NCBI RefSeq assembly: GCF_000717185.1
Contig: NZ_JNYE01000135.1
Span: 1-15,996, forward strand
Source of the DNA: Kitasatospora phosalacinea
GTDB lineage: Bacteria; Actinomycetota; Actinomycetes; Streptomycetales; Streptomycetaceae
Direction of reading: 5' to 3'
DNA: 15,996 bases
A model generated the notes under the pieces. The model was not told the DNA's origin. It did no database searches and worked only from the letters and a program-made list of their open reading frames with translations. Positions 1-6,605 of this stretch are shown one piece after another. Both the position numbers and the translations under genes were made by a program. Each line of letters begins with the position of its first letter. Within the stretch, counting starts at the first letter, position 1.

Positions 1-34
1 CCACCCGCCCGTCCCGCCGCCCGAGGAGAACACC

Positions 35-331
35 GTGCCTTTCGCCAACTTCAAGGTTCCCGCCGACACCCTGACCCCGGCGCAGAAGCAGCTGATCGTC
101 GACCGCACCACCGACCTGTACGCCGAGGTCTACGGCGAACGCGCCCGGCAGAACACCATGGTCCTGGTCGAGGAGGTCGCCGACGGCGGCTGGGGCATCG
201 GCGGCCACGTCCTGACCACCGCCATGATCAACGGGACCGGCTCCGCTCCGGCCGATGACGCCCCGGCCACCGCCACCGGCACCCCCACCGGCACCCCCAC
301 CGGCACCCCCACCGACGCCCCCGCCGCGTAG
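35..331 (+). CDS. 4-oxalocrotonate tautomerase-family protein with low-complexity tail
   Basis: A small 98-aa enzyme of the 4-OT/tautomerase superfamily. The GTG start follows AGGAG (24-28) by 6 nt, and the second codon is proline, so removal of Met exposes the N-terminal Pro that acts as general base in this family. The core (about residues 1-62, ending in GGWGIGGHVLT) aligns by eye with typical 4-OT proteins of about 62-75 residues, including a beta-alpha-beta start (MPFANFKVPADTLTPAQKQ). After it comes an Ala/Thr/Pro/Gly-rich tail of about 30 residues with three GTPT repeats, which the family does not need for catalysis. The substrate is unknown. A TetR gene follows on the same strand 93 nt downstream, separated by a strong hairpin. 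Family call is firm; physiological role is not. Confidence 0.88.
   Translation: MPFANFKVPADTLTPAQKQLIVDRTTDLYAEVYGERARQNTMVLVEEVADGGWGIGGHVLTTAMINGTGSAPADDAPATATGTPTGTPTGTPTDAPAA
278..313 (+). repeat. Three 12-bp tandem repeats inside tautomerase gene
   Basis: The unit GGCACCCCCACC occurs three times without change at 278-289, 290-301 and 302-313, encoding Gly-Thr-Pro-Thr each time. It sits in the non-catalytic C-terminal tail, so copy-number change would keep the frame. Confidence 0.9.
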
Positions 332-347
332 CGGCGCCGGGCCGGTC

Positions 348-398
348 CGGTCCCGCGCCGCCCGGCCTCCACTACGCTGGCCGGGCAGCGCGGGACCG
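348..398. terminator. Long inverted repeat between tautomerase and TetR genes
   Basis: Arms 348-367 and 379-398 are complementary at 19 of 20 positions (one C/A mismatch, 359/387) around an 11-nt loop. No U-tract follows. The hairpin starts 17 nt after the tautomerase stop, which suits a factor-independent terminator of the actinomycete kind. A TACGCT hexamer (373-378) in the loop resembles a -10 box, so an operator/promoter role for the downstream TetR gene is an alternative. Confidence 0.55.
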
Positions 399-424
399 AA
401 GAACAGACAGGCGAGGACCAGGCC

Positions 425-1162
425 ATGAGCGACGCCACCACCGGCACCACCCCCCGGGGGACCGGCGACCTGCGCTCCCGGATGCTCGAAGCCGCCGAGG
501 ACCTGCTGGCGGAGTCCCCCGACAGCGACGTCTCGACCCGCGCCGTGTGCGTGGCCGTCGGCGTCAAGCAGCCCGTCCTGTACCGCCTGTTCGGCGACAA
601 GAACGGCCTGCTGACCGCGCTGGTCGCGCACGGCTTCGAACGCTACATCGGCCGCAAGCAGGGCCTCGCCGTCACCGACGACCCCGTCGCCGACCTGCGC
701 GCGGGCTGGGACGACCACCTGGACTTCGCGCTGTCCAACCGGGCGCTGTACCGGCTGATGTTCTCCCCCGCGCTGCCCGAGGTGCCGGAGACCGCCGCCC
801 GGATCTTCGACCTGCTCAAGCGGACCCTGGAGCGGTGCGCGGCGGTCGGCGCGCTGCGGATCCCCGCCGAGGAGGCCGCGCAGGCGATCCTGGCGGCCAA
901 CGTCGGCGTCACCCTCAGCCTGCTCTCCCAGCCCGAGCGCTTCGCCGACCCCGCGCTGCCGACCCGGGTCCGGGACGCGGTCTTCGCCGCCTGCCTGGAC
1001 GAGTCGGCCGCCGCCCCCGCCCCCGAAGAGGACCGGCTCGCCGGGGCCGCCCGCCAACTGGAGGCCCAGCTGGAGGCCCGACCGGCGCAGCGGACCGGCC
1101 CGTTGGGCGAGGCGGAGACCGCCCTGCTGCTGGTGTGGCTGCGCACGCTGCAGCAGCAGTAG
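425..1162 (+). CDS. TetR/AcrR-family transcriptional regulator
   Basis: A 245-aa one-component repressor. The N-terminal helix-turn-helix spans roughly residues 15-62 (from LRSRMLEAAEDLL, through VSTRAVCVAVGVKQPVLYRLFGDKNGLL), with the LYRLFGDK recognition-helix pattern typical of TetR proteins. The rest is an alpha-helical ligand-binding/dimerisation domain, followed by an Ala/Pro/Glu-rich stretch and a C-terminal helix ending in LRTLQQQ. It is slightly longer than the usual 190-220 aa. The ATG follows GAGG (413-416) by 8 nt. Ligand and targets are unknown; the upstream tautomerase gene is the obvious candidate target. The gene converges with the VOC gene 23 nt downstream. Confidence 0.9.
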   Translation: MSDATTGTTPRGTGDLRSRMLEAAEDLLAESPDSDVSTRAVCVAVGVKQPVLYRLFGDKNGLLTALVAHGFERYIGRKQGLAVTDDPVADLRAGWDDHLDFALSNRALYRLMFSPALPEVPETAARIFDLLKRTLERCAAVGALRIPAEEAAQAILAANVGVTLSLLSQPERFADPALPTRVRDAVFAACLDESAAAPAPEEDRLAGAARQLEAQLEARPAQRTGPLGEAETALLLVWLRTLQQQ

Positions 1163-1174
1163 CAGTCCCCGGAG

Positions 1175-1189
1175 CTGACGCACCGTCAG
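1175..1189. terminator. Small hairpin between convergent genes
   Basis: CTGACG (1175-1180) and CGTCAG (1184-1189) form a 6-bp stem with a 3-nt loop, overlapping the VOC stop codon. It lies between the TetR stop and the convergent VOC gene and could be a weak bidirectional terminator. Confidence 0.25.
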
Positions 1190-1584
1190 AGCCCCTGCCT
1201 GGCCCGGGCTTCCGGCATCACCGGCGTGAAGAAGTTGACCAGGGTGCCGTCCGGGTCGCGGAGCAGCAGCGAGCGGTTGCCCCACGGGAGGGTCACCGGC
1301 CCGCTGACGAACTCCGCACCGCCGTCGGCGAGTCGGCGGTGCAGCAGGTCGACGTCCTCGACCAGGAACTCGACGATCGCGCTGCGGTTCGCGGCCGGTT
1401 CGGCCGAACCCGGCGCGAACAGCGGCACGGTGCGGACGCTGCCGATCGCCAACGTACCGGCGGGGGTGAGCAGTTCGGCGAAGTCCGGAGTGGCCCGGAC
1501 GGCGGCCAGGCCGGTGGCCCGCTCGTAGAACGCGACCAGGCGGTCGACGTCGGCGGTGATCAGGCGGACGGAGACGAGGTGCAT
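1186..1584 (-). CDS. VOC superfamily (glyoxalase/bleomycin-resistance-like) protein
   Basis: A 132-aa vicinal-oxygen-chelate protein. The N-terminal half starts HLVSVRLITADVDRLVAFYERATGL, the usual beta-alpha unit of the fold. The C-terminal half has the FLVEDVDLLHRRLADGGAEF helix, then LLLRDPDGTLVNFFTP, the signature ending of the family. Length is normal for a single VOC unit that dimerises. The ATG is preceded by AGGAG 6 nt upstream. The same frame stays open far upstream, antisense to the WYL gene, but that extension is compositional. Substrate cannot be told: family members include glyoxalases, dioxygenases and drug-binding proteins. It is transcribed divergently from the WYL regulator, which probably controls it. 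Confidence 0.88.
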   Translation of the reverse strand: MHLVSVRLITADVDRLVAFYERATGLAAVRATPDFAELLTPAGTLAIGSVRTVPLFAPGSAEPAANRSAIVEFLVEDVDLLHRRLADGGAEFVSGPVTLPWGNRSLLLRDPDGTLVNFFTPVMPEARARQGL

Positions 1585-1602
1585 GCGGGGCTCCTGTGCG
1601 GT

Positions 1603-1664
1603 GTGCCGGTCCGGCGTTCCGGTCCGGCGTTCCGGTGTGCGTTCCGGTGTGCGTTCCGGTGCGG
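1603..1664. repeat. 12-13-bp tandem repeat array in the VOC gene leader
   Basis: Five head-to-tail units with the core G(T)TCCGGT: two 13-bp units (1603-1615, 1616-1628, ending GGTCCGGC), two identical 12-bp units GTTCCGGTGTGC (1629-1640, 1641-1652) and one degenerate copy (1653-1664). It lies between the proposed minus-strand promoter and the VOC ribosome binding site. Confidence 0.85.
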
Positions 1665-1672
1665 TCGACTCG

Positions 1673-1678
1673 ACGCTA
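1673..1678 (-). promoter_or_regulatory. Candidate -10 box of the VOC gene
   Basis: Minus-strand TAGCGT fits the TANNNT -10 pattern of the main sigma factor. The region where a -35 would lie overlaps the 27-bp palindrome at 1684-1710. No clear -35 is visible. Transcription from here would give a leader of about 80 nt containing the tandem repeats. Confidence 0.35.
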
Positions 1679-1683
1679 GAGGG

Positions 1684-1710
1684 GGTACCGGGCGGAATCC
1701 GCCCGGTACC
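1684..1710. promoter_or_regulatory. 27-bp palindrome, probable operator of the WYL regulator
   Basis: Perfect 13-bp arms (1684-1696, GGTACCGGGCGGA, and 1698-1710) flank a single central base. The site lies 19 nt before the preferred WYL-gene start and just upstream of the divergent VOC promoter, the expected position for a dimeric regulator controlling both genes. Binding itself is inferred. Confidence 0.6.
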
Positions 1711-1728
1711 GGGAGGAGGATGGACGGC

Positions 1729-2730
1729 ATGACCCGACCCCTGGCCCGCGTCCTCACCCTGCTGGAGCTGCTGCAGTCCGGCGGCGTCCGCAGCGTCGCG
1801 GAGCTGGCCGAACGGCTGGAGGTGGACGAGCGCACCGTCCGCCGGTACGTCGCCCAGCTGGTCGAGCTGGACCTGCCGGTGGAGTCGGTGCGCGGCCGCT
1901 ACGGCGGCTACCGGCTCGCGCCGGGGCACCGGCTGCCGCCGCTGATGCTCACCGACGAGGAGGCGCTGGCCGTCCTGTTCGGCCTGGCCGCCGCGGAGCG
2001 GGCCGGACTGTCCGCCGCCCCCGCCGCCGCGAGCGGGACGGCCGCCGCGAAGATCCGCCGGGTGCTGCCCCGTCGGCTCACCCACCGCCTGGACGCCCTG
2101 CGGGAGGCGCTGACCTTCACCGCCAGGCCCGCACCCGCCGCCCCGGAAACCGCACCCGCCACCCCGGAAGCCGCCCCCGACCCGGAGGCGCTGCTGACCG
2201 TCGCCGACGCGGTGCACCACCGCCGCCCGCTCGCCTTCCGCTACACCTCCGCGGACGGCCGCAGCGGCGAACGGTCCGTCCTGCCGCACGGGTTGGTGCT
2301 GCACGCGGGCCGCTGGTACCTGACCGGCCGGGACACCGGCGCCCGCGCCGAGCGCCTGTTCCGCCTGGACCGGCTGGCCGCGCCCCGCCCGCTGCCCGGC
2401 ACCTTCACCCCGCCGCCCGGCCCGGCCCCGACCGACCGCGTCCTGCACGCCCTGGCCACCGCCCCGCACCGCCACCACGTCCGGCTGCGGATCCGGGCGG
2501 ACGCCGACCGGATCCGCGCGCACTTCCCGGCCGGGCTGGCCCTGCTGGAAGGGCCGGACGCCGAGGGCTGGTCGGACGTCGAACTGCGGGTCGCCGCACT
2601 CGACTGGGTACCGGGCGTGCTGGCCGCCCTGGACCGCCCGTTCACGATCGTCCATCCCGCCGAACTCCGGACGCGCGTCACGGAGTTGGCCGAGCGGCTC
2701 GCCGAGTCGGCCCGACGCGACGGGAGTTGA
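1729..2730 (+). CDS. YafY/WYL-domain transcriptional regulator (HTH_11 + WYL)
   Basis: A 333-aa regulator. An N-terminal winged HTH (about residues 1-60: RVLTLLELLQSGGVRSVAELAERLEVDERTVRRYVAQLVEL, then the YGGYRL wing) is followed by a central helical linker and a WYL domain (about residues 160-230, with the RWYLTGRD core). WYL proteins bind nucleic acids, nucleotides or other small effectors. The C-terminal WCX-like extension (HVRLRIRADADRIRAHF to the end) is present. The ATG at 1729 is preceded by AGGAGG (1714-1719) with 9-nt spacing. An in-frame ATG at 1720 abuts the Shine-Dalgarno and is less likely. The partner VOC gene is divergent, with a 27-bp palindrome between them. The central Ala/Pro-rich stretch APAAPETAPATPEAAPDPE looks like a flexible linker. 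Confidence 0.9.
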   Translation: MTRPLARVLTLLELLQSGGVRSVAELAERLEVDERTVRRYVAQLVELDLPVESVRGRYGGYRLAPGHRLPPLMLTDEEALAVLFGLAAAERAGLSAAPAAASGTAAAKIRRVLPRRLTHRLDALREALTFTARPAPAAPETAPATPEAAPDPEALLTVADAVHHRRPLAFRYTSADGRSGERSVLPHGLVLHAGRWYLTGRDTGARAERLFRLDRLAAPRPLPGTFTPPPGPAPTDRVLHALATAPHRHHVRLRIRADADRIRAHFPAGLALLEGPDAEGWSDVELRVAALDWVPGVLAALDRPFTIVHPAELRTRVTELAERLAESARRDGS

Positions 2731-2751
2731 CCACCGGGCGGGAGCCGGCCC

Positions 2752-3303
2752 TCAGCCCTTGCGGGCCGCCGCGACGATCTTCCCGGTGGTGTGGAAGAAG
2801 CGCGAAGTGGCGTGCCCCCGGTACGACTTGGGGAACGCGGTGGCCGGGTTGCCGTTCAACCGGCCGTTGCGCACGTGCATCACCACGAACGCCGCGTCCG
2901 CGGTGGCGCCGATCATCTCCCAGTCGCCCTTCGGCGAGGCGACCGGCAGCGCGGCCCGGACCTCCTCCGGCAGCGGCTCGGACAGGAACAGCACGCACAG
3001 CCGCTTGTCCTCCGCGGGCTCCACCGCCGCGAACGGCTCCAGCGCGAGCAGCGCCTCGACCTCGTCGACCGTCCGCAGCAGCACCGGCACCGGGTACCCG
3101 AGTCCGGCCTCCAGCCCGGCCTCGATCCGGGCGGTCAGCGCGGCCCGGTCGGCCTCCGCGCTGCGGAAGAACACGTTCCCGCTCTGGATGTACGTCCGCA
3201 CCCCCTCCAGCCCCAGGCCCGTGAACAGCTCCCGCAACCGGTCCATCTTCACGGTGCGGCCACCGACGTTGATCGCCCGCAGGAAGGCGATGTAGGTCTC
3301 CAT
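2752..3303 (-). CDS. DUF1697 family protein
   Basis: A 183-aa protein matching the DUF1697 pattern: the opening METYIAFLRAINVGGRTVKMDRLRELF, then GVRTYIQSGNVFF, and late motifs RNGRLNGNPATAFPKSYRGHATSR. Length is normal for the family, whose function is unknown. No Shine-Dalgarno is visible. Instead a TACACT -10-like box ends 7 nt before the ATG, which suggests a leaderless mRNA. It converges with the WYL gene (21 nt apart) and is divergent from the PNPOx-like gene. Confidence 0.85.
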   Translation of the reverse strand: METYIAFLRAINVGGRTVKMDRLRELFTGLGLEGVRTYIQSGNVFFRSAEADRAALTARIEAGLEAGLGYPVPVLLRTVDEVEALLALEPFAAVEPAEDKRLCVLFLSEPLPEEVRAALPVASPKGDWEMIGATADAAFVVMHVRNGRLNGNPATAFPKSYRGHATSRFFHTTGKIVAAARKG

Positions 3304-3310
3304 CCGGCCG

Positions 3311-3316
3311 AGTGTA
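3311..3316 (-). promoter_or_regulatory. -10 box for a leaderless DUF1697 transcript
   Basis: Minus-strand TACACT is followed by 7 nt and then the ATG, so the transcription start would fall on or next to the start codon. No good -35 is seen. Confidence 0.45.
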
Positions 3317-3366
3317 GGGCGCGCCGCCGACAGCGCCCGGGATCCCCGCCGCCCACGCTCCGCGCC

Positions 3367-3840
3367 ATGACGACCTGGCAGGAGTTCGAGCAGCAGGCCC
3401 CCGACCTCGCCCCGCGGATCCGGGCCCGTTTCACGGCGCACAGGCACCACGTCCTGGCCACCCTGAAGCGGGACGGCTCACCGCGGGTCAGCGGCACCGA
3501 AGTCGACTTCCAGCGCGGCGGGTTGTTCCTCGGCTCGGTGTCCGGCGCGGTCAAGGCGGCCGACCTGCGGCGGGACGGTCGCTGCGCGCTGCACTCGAAC
3601 CCGGGCCCCGGCACCGACATGCCCGGCGGTGACGCCAAACTCTCCCTGGTGGCCGTCGAGTTGACCGACCCGGCGGAGATCGCGGCGTACGAGGCCGGGC
3701 TGCCCGAGCCGCCGCCCGGCCCGTACCACGCGTTCCGGCTGGAGGTCACCGGCGCGGCGCTGACCGAGGTGGCCGGCGACCACCTGGAGATCAGCAGCCG
3801 GCGCCCGGGCGGCGGCGTCCGGGTGGTCGAACGCCGGTAG
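3367..3840 (+). CDS. Pyridoxamine 5'-phosphate oxidase-like (split-barrel flavin/F420) protein
   Basis: A 157-aa split-beta-barrel protein. The segment HHVLATLKRDGSPRVSGTEVDFQRGGLFLGS is the usual first half of PNPOx-like proteins, followed by KAADLRRDGRCALHS, the cofactor-phosphate-side region. The C-terminal part has FRLEVTGAALTEV. Such proteins bind FMN, F420 or heme; which one cannot be decided by eye. The ATG has no recognisable Shine-Dalgarno. A CACGCT hexamer (3354-3359) ends 7 nt upstream, mirroring the divergent DUF1697 gene 63 nt away, so this gene may also be leaderless. It converges with the alcohol dehydrogenase gene. Confidence 0.82.
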   Translation: MTTWQEFEQQAPDLAPRIRARFTAHRHHVLATLKRDGSPRVSGTEVDFQRGGLFLGSVSGAVKAADLRRDGRCALHSNPGPGTDMPGGDAKLSLVAVELTDPAEIAAYEAGLPEPPPGPYHAFRLEVTGAALTEVAGDHLEISSRRPGGGVRVVERR

Positions 3841-3868
3841 CGGCCCCCGGCCCGCGGGCGGGGGCCGC
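3840..3868. terminator. Bidirectional hairpin between convergent genes
   Basis: Perfect 10-bp arms 3840-3849 (GCGGCCCCCG) and 3859-3868 with a 9-nt loop, starting on the last base of the PNPOx-like stop codon and 13 nt from the end of the convergent dehydrogenase gene. No U-tract. Confidence 0.7.
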
Positions 3869-3881
3869 CGGCCGCGCCGCG

Positions 3882-4922
3882 TCAGCCGTTGGGCAGGATC
3901 ACCGCCCGCCCGTTGACCTTGCCCGCCTGCAGGCGCTCGTAGGCGAGCGGCGCCTCGTCGATGCCGTACGTCTCGACGTGCACGTCGACCGCGCCGGCCC
4001 GGGCCAGGTCGAGGACCTCGACCAGTTCGGAGCGGCTGCCCCAGTACGGGGAGGTGACGGAGACCTCGTACGGGAGGACGCCGAAGCCGACCTCCAGGGT
4101 GCCGCCGCCGATGCCGACGATGGTGACGTCGCCCTCGACGGCGGCGAGCTGCCCGGCCAGGGCGGTGGTGGGCGGGGCGCCGACGAAGTCGAACACGGCC
4201 TGCGCGCCCAGCCCGGCGGTGAGTTCGCGCACCTTCCCGGCCGCCGCGCCGTCCGAGAGCACCGCCTCGTGCGCGCCGACGGCGCGGGCCAGGGCGAGCT
4301 TCTCCTCGGTGACGTCGAGCGCGACCACCCGGGCCGCGGTCATCGCCCGCAGCAGCTGGATCGCGACGTGCCCGAGGCCGCCGGTGCCGATGACGACCGC
4401 GGTGGAGCCGGGGACGAGCTTCGGCAGCGAGCGCTTGATCGCGTGGTAGGGCGTCAGCCCGGCGTCGGTGAGCGGGACGGTGCGCACCGGGTCGAGGTCG
4501 CCGAGCGGGACGAGGTGCCGCGGGTCGTCGACGACCATGTACTCGGCCATCGCGCCGGGCGCGCCCAGCCCGGGCGGCATGATGCCGAGGCTGCCCGCGC
4601 GCAGGCAGTAGTTCTCCTTGCCCTCCGCGCACTTGGCGCAGCTGCCGCAGCCCCACGGGCCGTACACGGCGACCGACTCGCCCTCGGTGAGGCCGGTGAC
4701 GCCCGCGCCGAGCGCGGCGACGGTGCCGACGCCCTCGTGGCCGAGGGTCAGCGGCAGCGGGAACGGCAGCTGCTCGGCCGACCAGCTCATCACGGCGATG
4801 TCGGAGTGGCAGACGCCCGCGGCGGTGACCTTCAGCAGGACCTGCCCGGGGCCGGGTTCGGGGTCGGGGACGGTGACCACCTCGGGGTGGCCGCCGACGG
4901 TGCGGTACTGGACTGCCTTCAT
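3882..4922 (-). CDS. Zinc-dependent, NAD-preferring alcohol dehydrogenase (MDR family)
   Basis: A 346-aa medium-chain dehydrogenase that would interconvert alcohols and aldehydes/ketones in the cytosol. Catalytic zinc ligands are visible at C38 (GVCHSD) and H62-E63 (GHEG). The four structural-zinc cysteines are C92, C95, C98 and C106. The Rossmann motif GTGGLG is at 179-184, with D203 at the end of the second strand, which favours NAD over NADP. Length is normal and no key residue is missing. The ATG follows AAGGAG at 10 nt. The SDR gene ends 44 nt upstream and a TetR gene lies before that, so the three probably form one transcript. Substrate is unknown. Confidence 0.92.
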   Translation of the reverse strand: MKAVQYRTVGGHPEVVTVPDPEPGPGQVLLKVTAAGVCHSDIAVMSWSAEQLPFPLPLTLGHEGVGTVAALGAGVTGLTEGESVAVYGPWGCGSCAKCAEGKENYCLRAGSLGIMPPGLGAPGAMAEYMVVDDPRHLVPLGDLDPVRTVPLTDAGLTPYHAIKRSLPKLVPGSTAVVIGTGGLGHVAIQLLRAMTAARVVALDVTEEKLALARAVGAHEAVLSDGAAAGKVRELTAGLGAQAVFDFVGAPPTTALAGQLAAVEGDVTIVGIGGGTLEVGFGVLPYEVSVTSPYWGSRSELVEVLDLARAGAVDVHVETYGIDEAPLAYERLQAGKVNGRAVILPNG

Positions 4923-4966
4923 GGTGTGGACGCTCCTTCGCGATCGGCCCCCCGGGTGGTTACGGC

Positions 4967-5752
4967 TCAGCGGGCGGCGTAGCCGCCGTCGACCAGGTGG
5001 TAGCTGCCGGTGACGAAGGACGCCCGGTCCGACAGCAGGAAGGCGATCAGTTCGGCGACCTCCTCGGCCCGGCCCAGGCGCCCGGCGGGGTGCAGCGCGA
5101 CCAGCTGCTCGCGTCCGGCCGGGTCGGTGTCCTTGAGCAGCGGGGTGTCGATGAAGCCGGGGCCGACCGCGTTGACCCGCACGCCCTGCGCGGCGTACTC
5201 GATGGCGGTGGTCTTGGTCAGCCCGACCACGCCGTGCTTGGCGGCGACGTACGCGGGCGATCCGGCGAAGCCGTTGGTGCCGAGGATGGAGGCCGTGTTG
5301 ACGATCGCGCCGCCGCCGGCCGCCAGGATCTCCGGCAGTTCGTGGCGCAGCGAGTAGAAGACGCCGTCCAGGTTGGTGGCCAGCACCCGGCGCCACGCCT
5401 CGGGGTCGTACTCGCCGGTGGGGGCGCTCGGGCCGCCGATGCCCGCGTTGTTGACGGCGAGGCGGAGCGGTCCGAGGCCCTCGACGGTGGCCCGGACCGC
5501 GGCCTGCACCGAGGCCGGATCGGTGACGTCGAGCTGCACGGCGAGCGTCTTCGCGCCGGTGGCCCCGATGGCGGCGGCGGCTTCGCGGGCGCCGTCCAGG
5601 TTGTGGTCGGCGATCGCGACGTGCGCGCCGCGGGCGGCGAGCAGGGTGGCGGTCGCCAGCCCGATGCCGGAGGCTCCTCCGGTGACGAGGGCGGTGCGGC
5701 CGGCGAACTCCCGGTCGACGGGCTCCTGGGCGGCGGTCTCCTGGATGGTCAT
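4967..5752 (-). CDS. Classical short-chain dehydrogenase/reductase (NAD type)
   Basis: A 261-aa SDR oxidoreductase. The glycine motif TGGASGIG is at 24-31. D49 at the end of beta-2 favours NAD(H). NNAG is at 101-104, and the catalytic tetrad is N127, S155, Y168, K172 (YVAAK). The PGFIDTPL and GSYHLVDGGY segments are typical of 3-ketoacyl/sugar/alcohol dehydrogenases. The ATG follows GAGGAA at about 10 nt. It is the middle gene of a TetR-SDR-ADH cassette (69 nt after TetR, 44 nt before ADH), so it likely works in sequence with the alcohol dehydrogenase on an alcohol/carbonyl compound. The substrate cannot be read from sequence. Confidence 0.92.
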   Translation of the reverse strand: MTIQETAAQEPVDREFAGRTALVTGGASGIGLATATLLAARGAHVAIADHNLDGAREAAAAIGATGAKTLAVQLDVTDPASVQAAVRATVEGLGPLRLAVNNAGIGGPSAPTGEYDPEAWRRVLATNLDGVFYSLRHELPEILAAGGGAIVNTASILGTNGFAGSPAYVAAKHGVVGLTKTTAIEYAAQGVRVNAVGPGFIDTPLLKDTDPAGREQLVALHPAGRLGRAEEVAELIAFLLSDRASFVTGSYHLVDGGYAAR

Positions 5753-5821
5753 GGGTGGTGGTTCCTCTCGTGCGCCGCGCGGGGGTGGGCGCGGCTGGTG
5801 CTGTTCCCGGCCGACGGGTGG

Positions 5822-6502
5822 TCAGCGCGGGGGTTCGGCCGCGGCCAGGTCGAAGGCGCGGTCGAGCAGGGTGGGCAGGTCGCCCGCGGGGTCGCGCACC
5901 CAGGTGCGGGTGGCGGCGTGCAGGGCGGCGACGCCGAGGCCGACGGCGACGGCGGGCCGCAGGTCGGTCTCCGGGTGCAGGCCGAGCCGGGCGGCGACCA
6001 GCCGGATCGAGCGCTCCTCCTCGGCGACCGAGATCCGCCGGAACGCGGCGGTCAGCGCGGGTTCCTCGTCGATCAGCACGAACAGGTCGCGCATGCCGGG
6101 GCGGCGGTGCCAGGCGGGGTGCTCGGGGTCGGGGTCGTGCAGCCAGGCGGTGACGGCGGCGCGGTAGGCGGCGACCGGCGCCTCGGCGGCGGGGCGGGCG
6201 GCGAGCGCCTCGTTGATCCGGGTGAAGTCGGCGCGCAGGCAGTCCAGCACGGCGTCCTCGCGGGAGGCGAAGTGGCGGCTGAAGGTGCGCCGGGAGACGT
6301 CGGCGGCGTCGGTGACGTCCTCGACGGCGAGGGCGGCGAGGCCGTGCGCCAGGGTGAGGCGCAGTGCGGCGGCGGCCATCGTCTCGCGGGTGCGGCGGGC
6401 CTTGCGCTCGCGCCGCCCGGCCTCCCCGGACGCGGCCGCCCCGGGGCGGTCGGCTCCGGGGTGGCCGGCTCCGGGGCCGGGTGCGGGCTGCTCGCTGCTC
6501 AT
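5822..6502 (-). CDS. TetR/AcrR-family regulator of the SDR-ADH cassette
   Basis: A 226-aa regulator. A disordered Gly/Ala/Pro-rich N-terminus (about 30 residues) precedes a basic stretch (RRERKARRTRET) and the HTH (about residues 37-85, VEDVTDAADVSRRTFSRHFASREDAVLDCL). The C-terminal helical domain should bind a ligand. The ATG has only a weak GGTGGGG upstream. A twin palindrome lies 22 nt upstream of the start, so autoregulation and control of the two downstream dehydrogenase genes is the simplest reading. Confidence 0.9.
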   Translation of the reverse strand: MSSEQPAPGPGAGHPGADRPGAAASGEAGRRERKARRTRETMAAAALRLTLAHGLAALAVEDVTDAADVSRRTFSRHFASREDAVLDCLRADFTRINEALAARPAAEAPVAAYRAAVTAWLHDPDPEHPAWHRRPGMRDLFVLIDEEPALTAAFRRISVAEEERSIRLVAARLGLHPETDLRPAVAVGLGVAALHAATRTWVRDPAGDLPTLLDRAFDLAAAEPPR

Positions 6503-6524
6503 GGCCCCACCGTACTACTGAAAA

Positions 6525-6556
6525 TGTCCCGGCGGGACATCAGTCCCGCCGGGACA
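6525..6556. promoter_or_regulatory. Twin 13-bp palindromic operator upstream of TetR gene
   Basis: GTCCCGGCGGGAC (6526-6538) and GTCCCGCCGGGAC (6543-6555) are each palindromic about one central base. Together they form perfect 14-bp inverted arms (6525-6538 and 6543-6556) around ATCA. Centres are 17 bp apart, a spacing compatible with two TetR dimers. On the minus strand an imperfect -10-like TAGTAC lies just downstream (about 6510-6516), so the site would overlap the promoter. Confidence 0.7.
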
Positions 6557-6605
6557 GTATGCCCGGGTCGTGCTGCTCACGCCCCGGACGGATCCGGGGC
6601 GCCGG

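Noticed and set aside
1585..2655. Upstream extension of the VOC frame on the minus strand
   Set aside because: It is antisense to the WYL gene and Gly/Gln/Arg-rich without domain. The VOC start at 1584 has a good AGGAG.
547..2730. One 727-codon open frame running through the TetR, VOC and WYL region
   Set aside because: Its first two-thirds are Arg/Pro/Gly-rich nonsense in the wrong frame of TetR and antisense to VOC. Only 1729-2730 has a real domain and a ribosome binding site.
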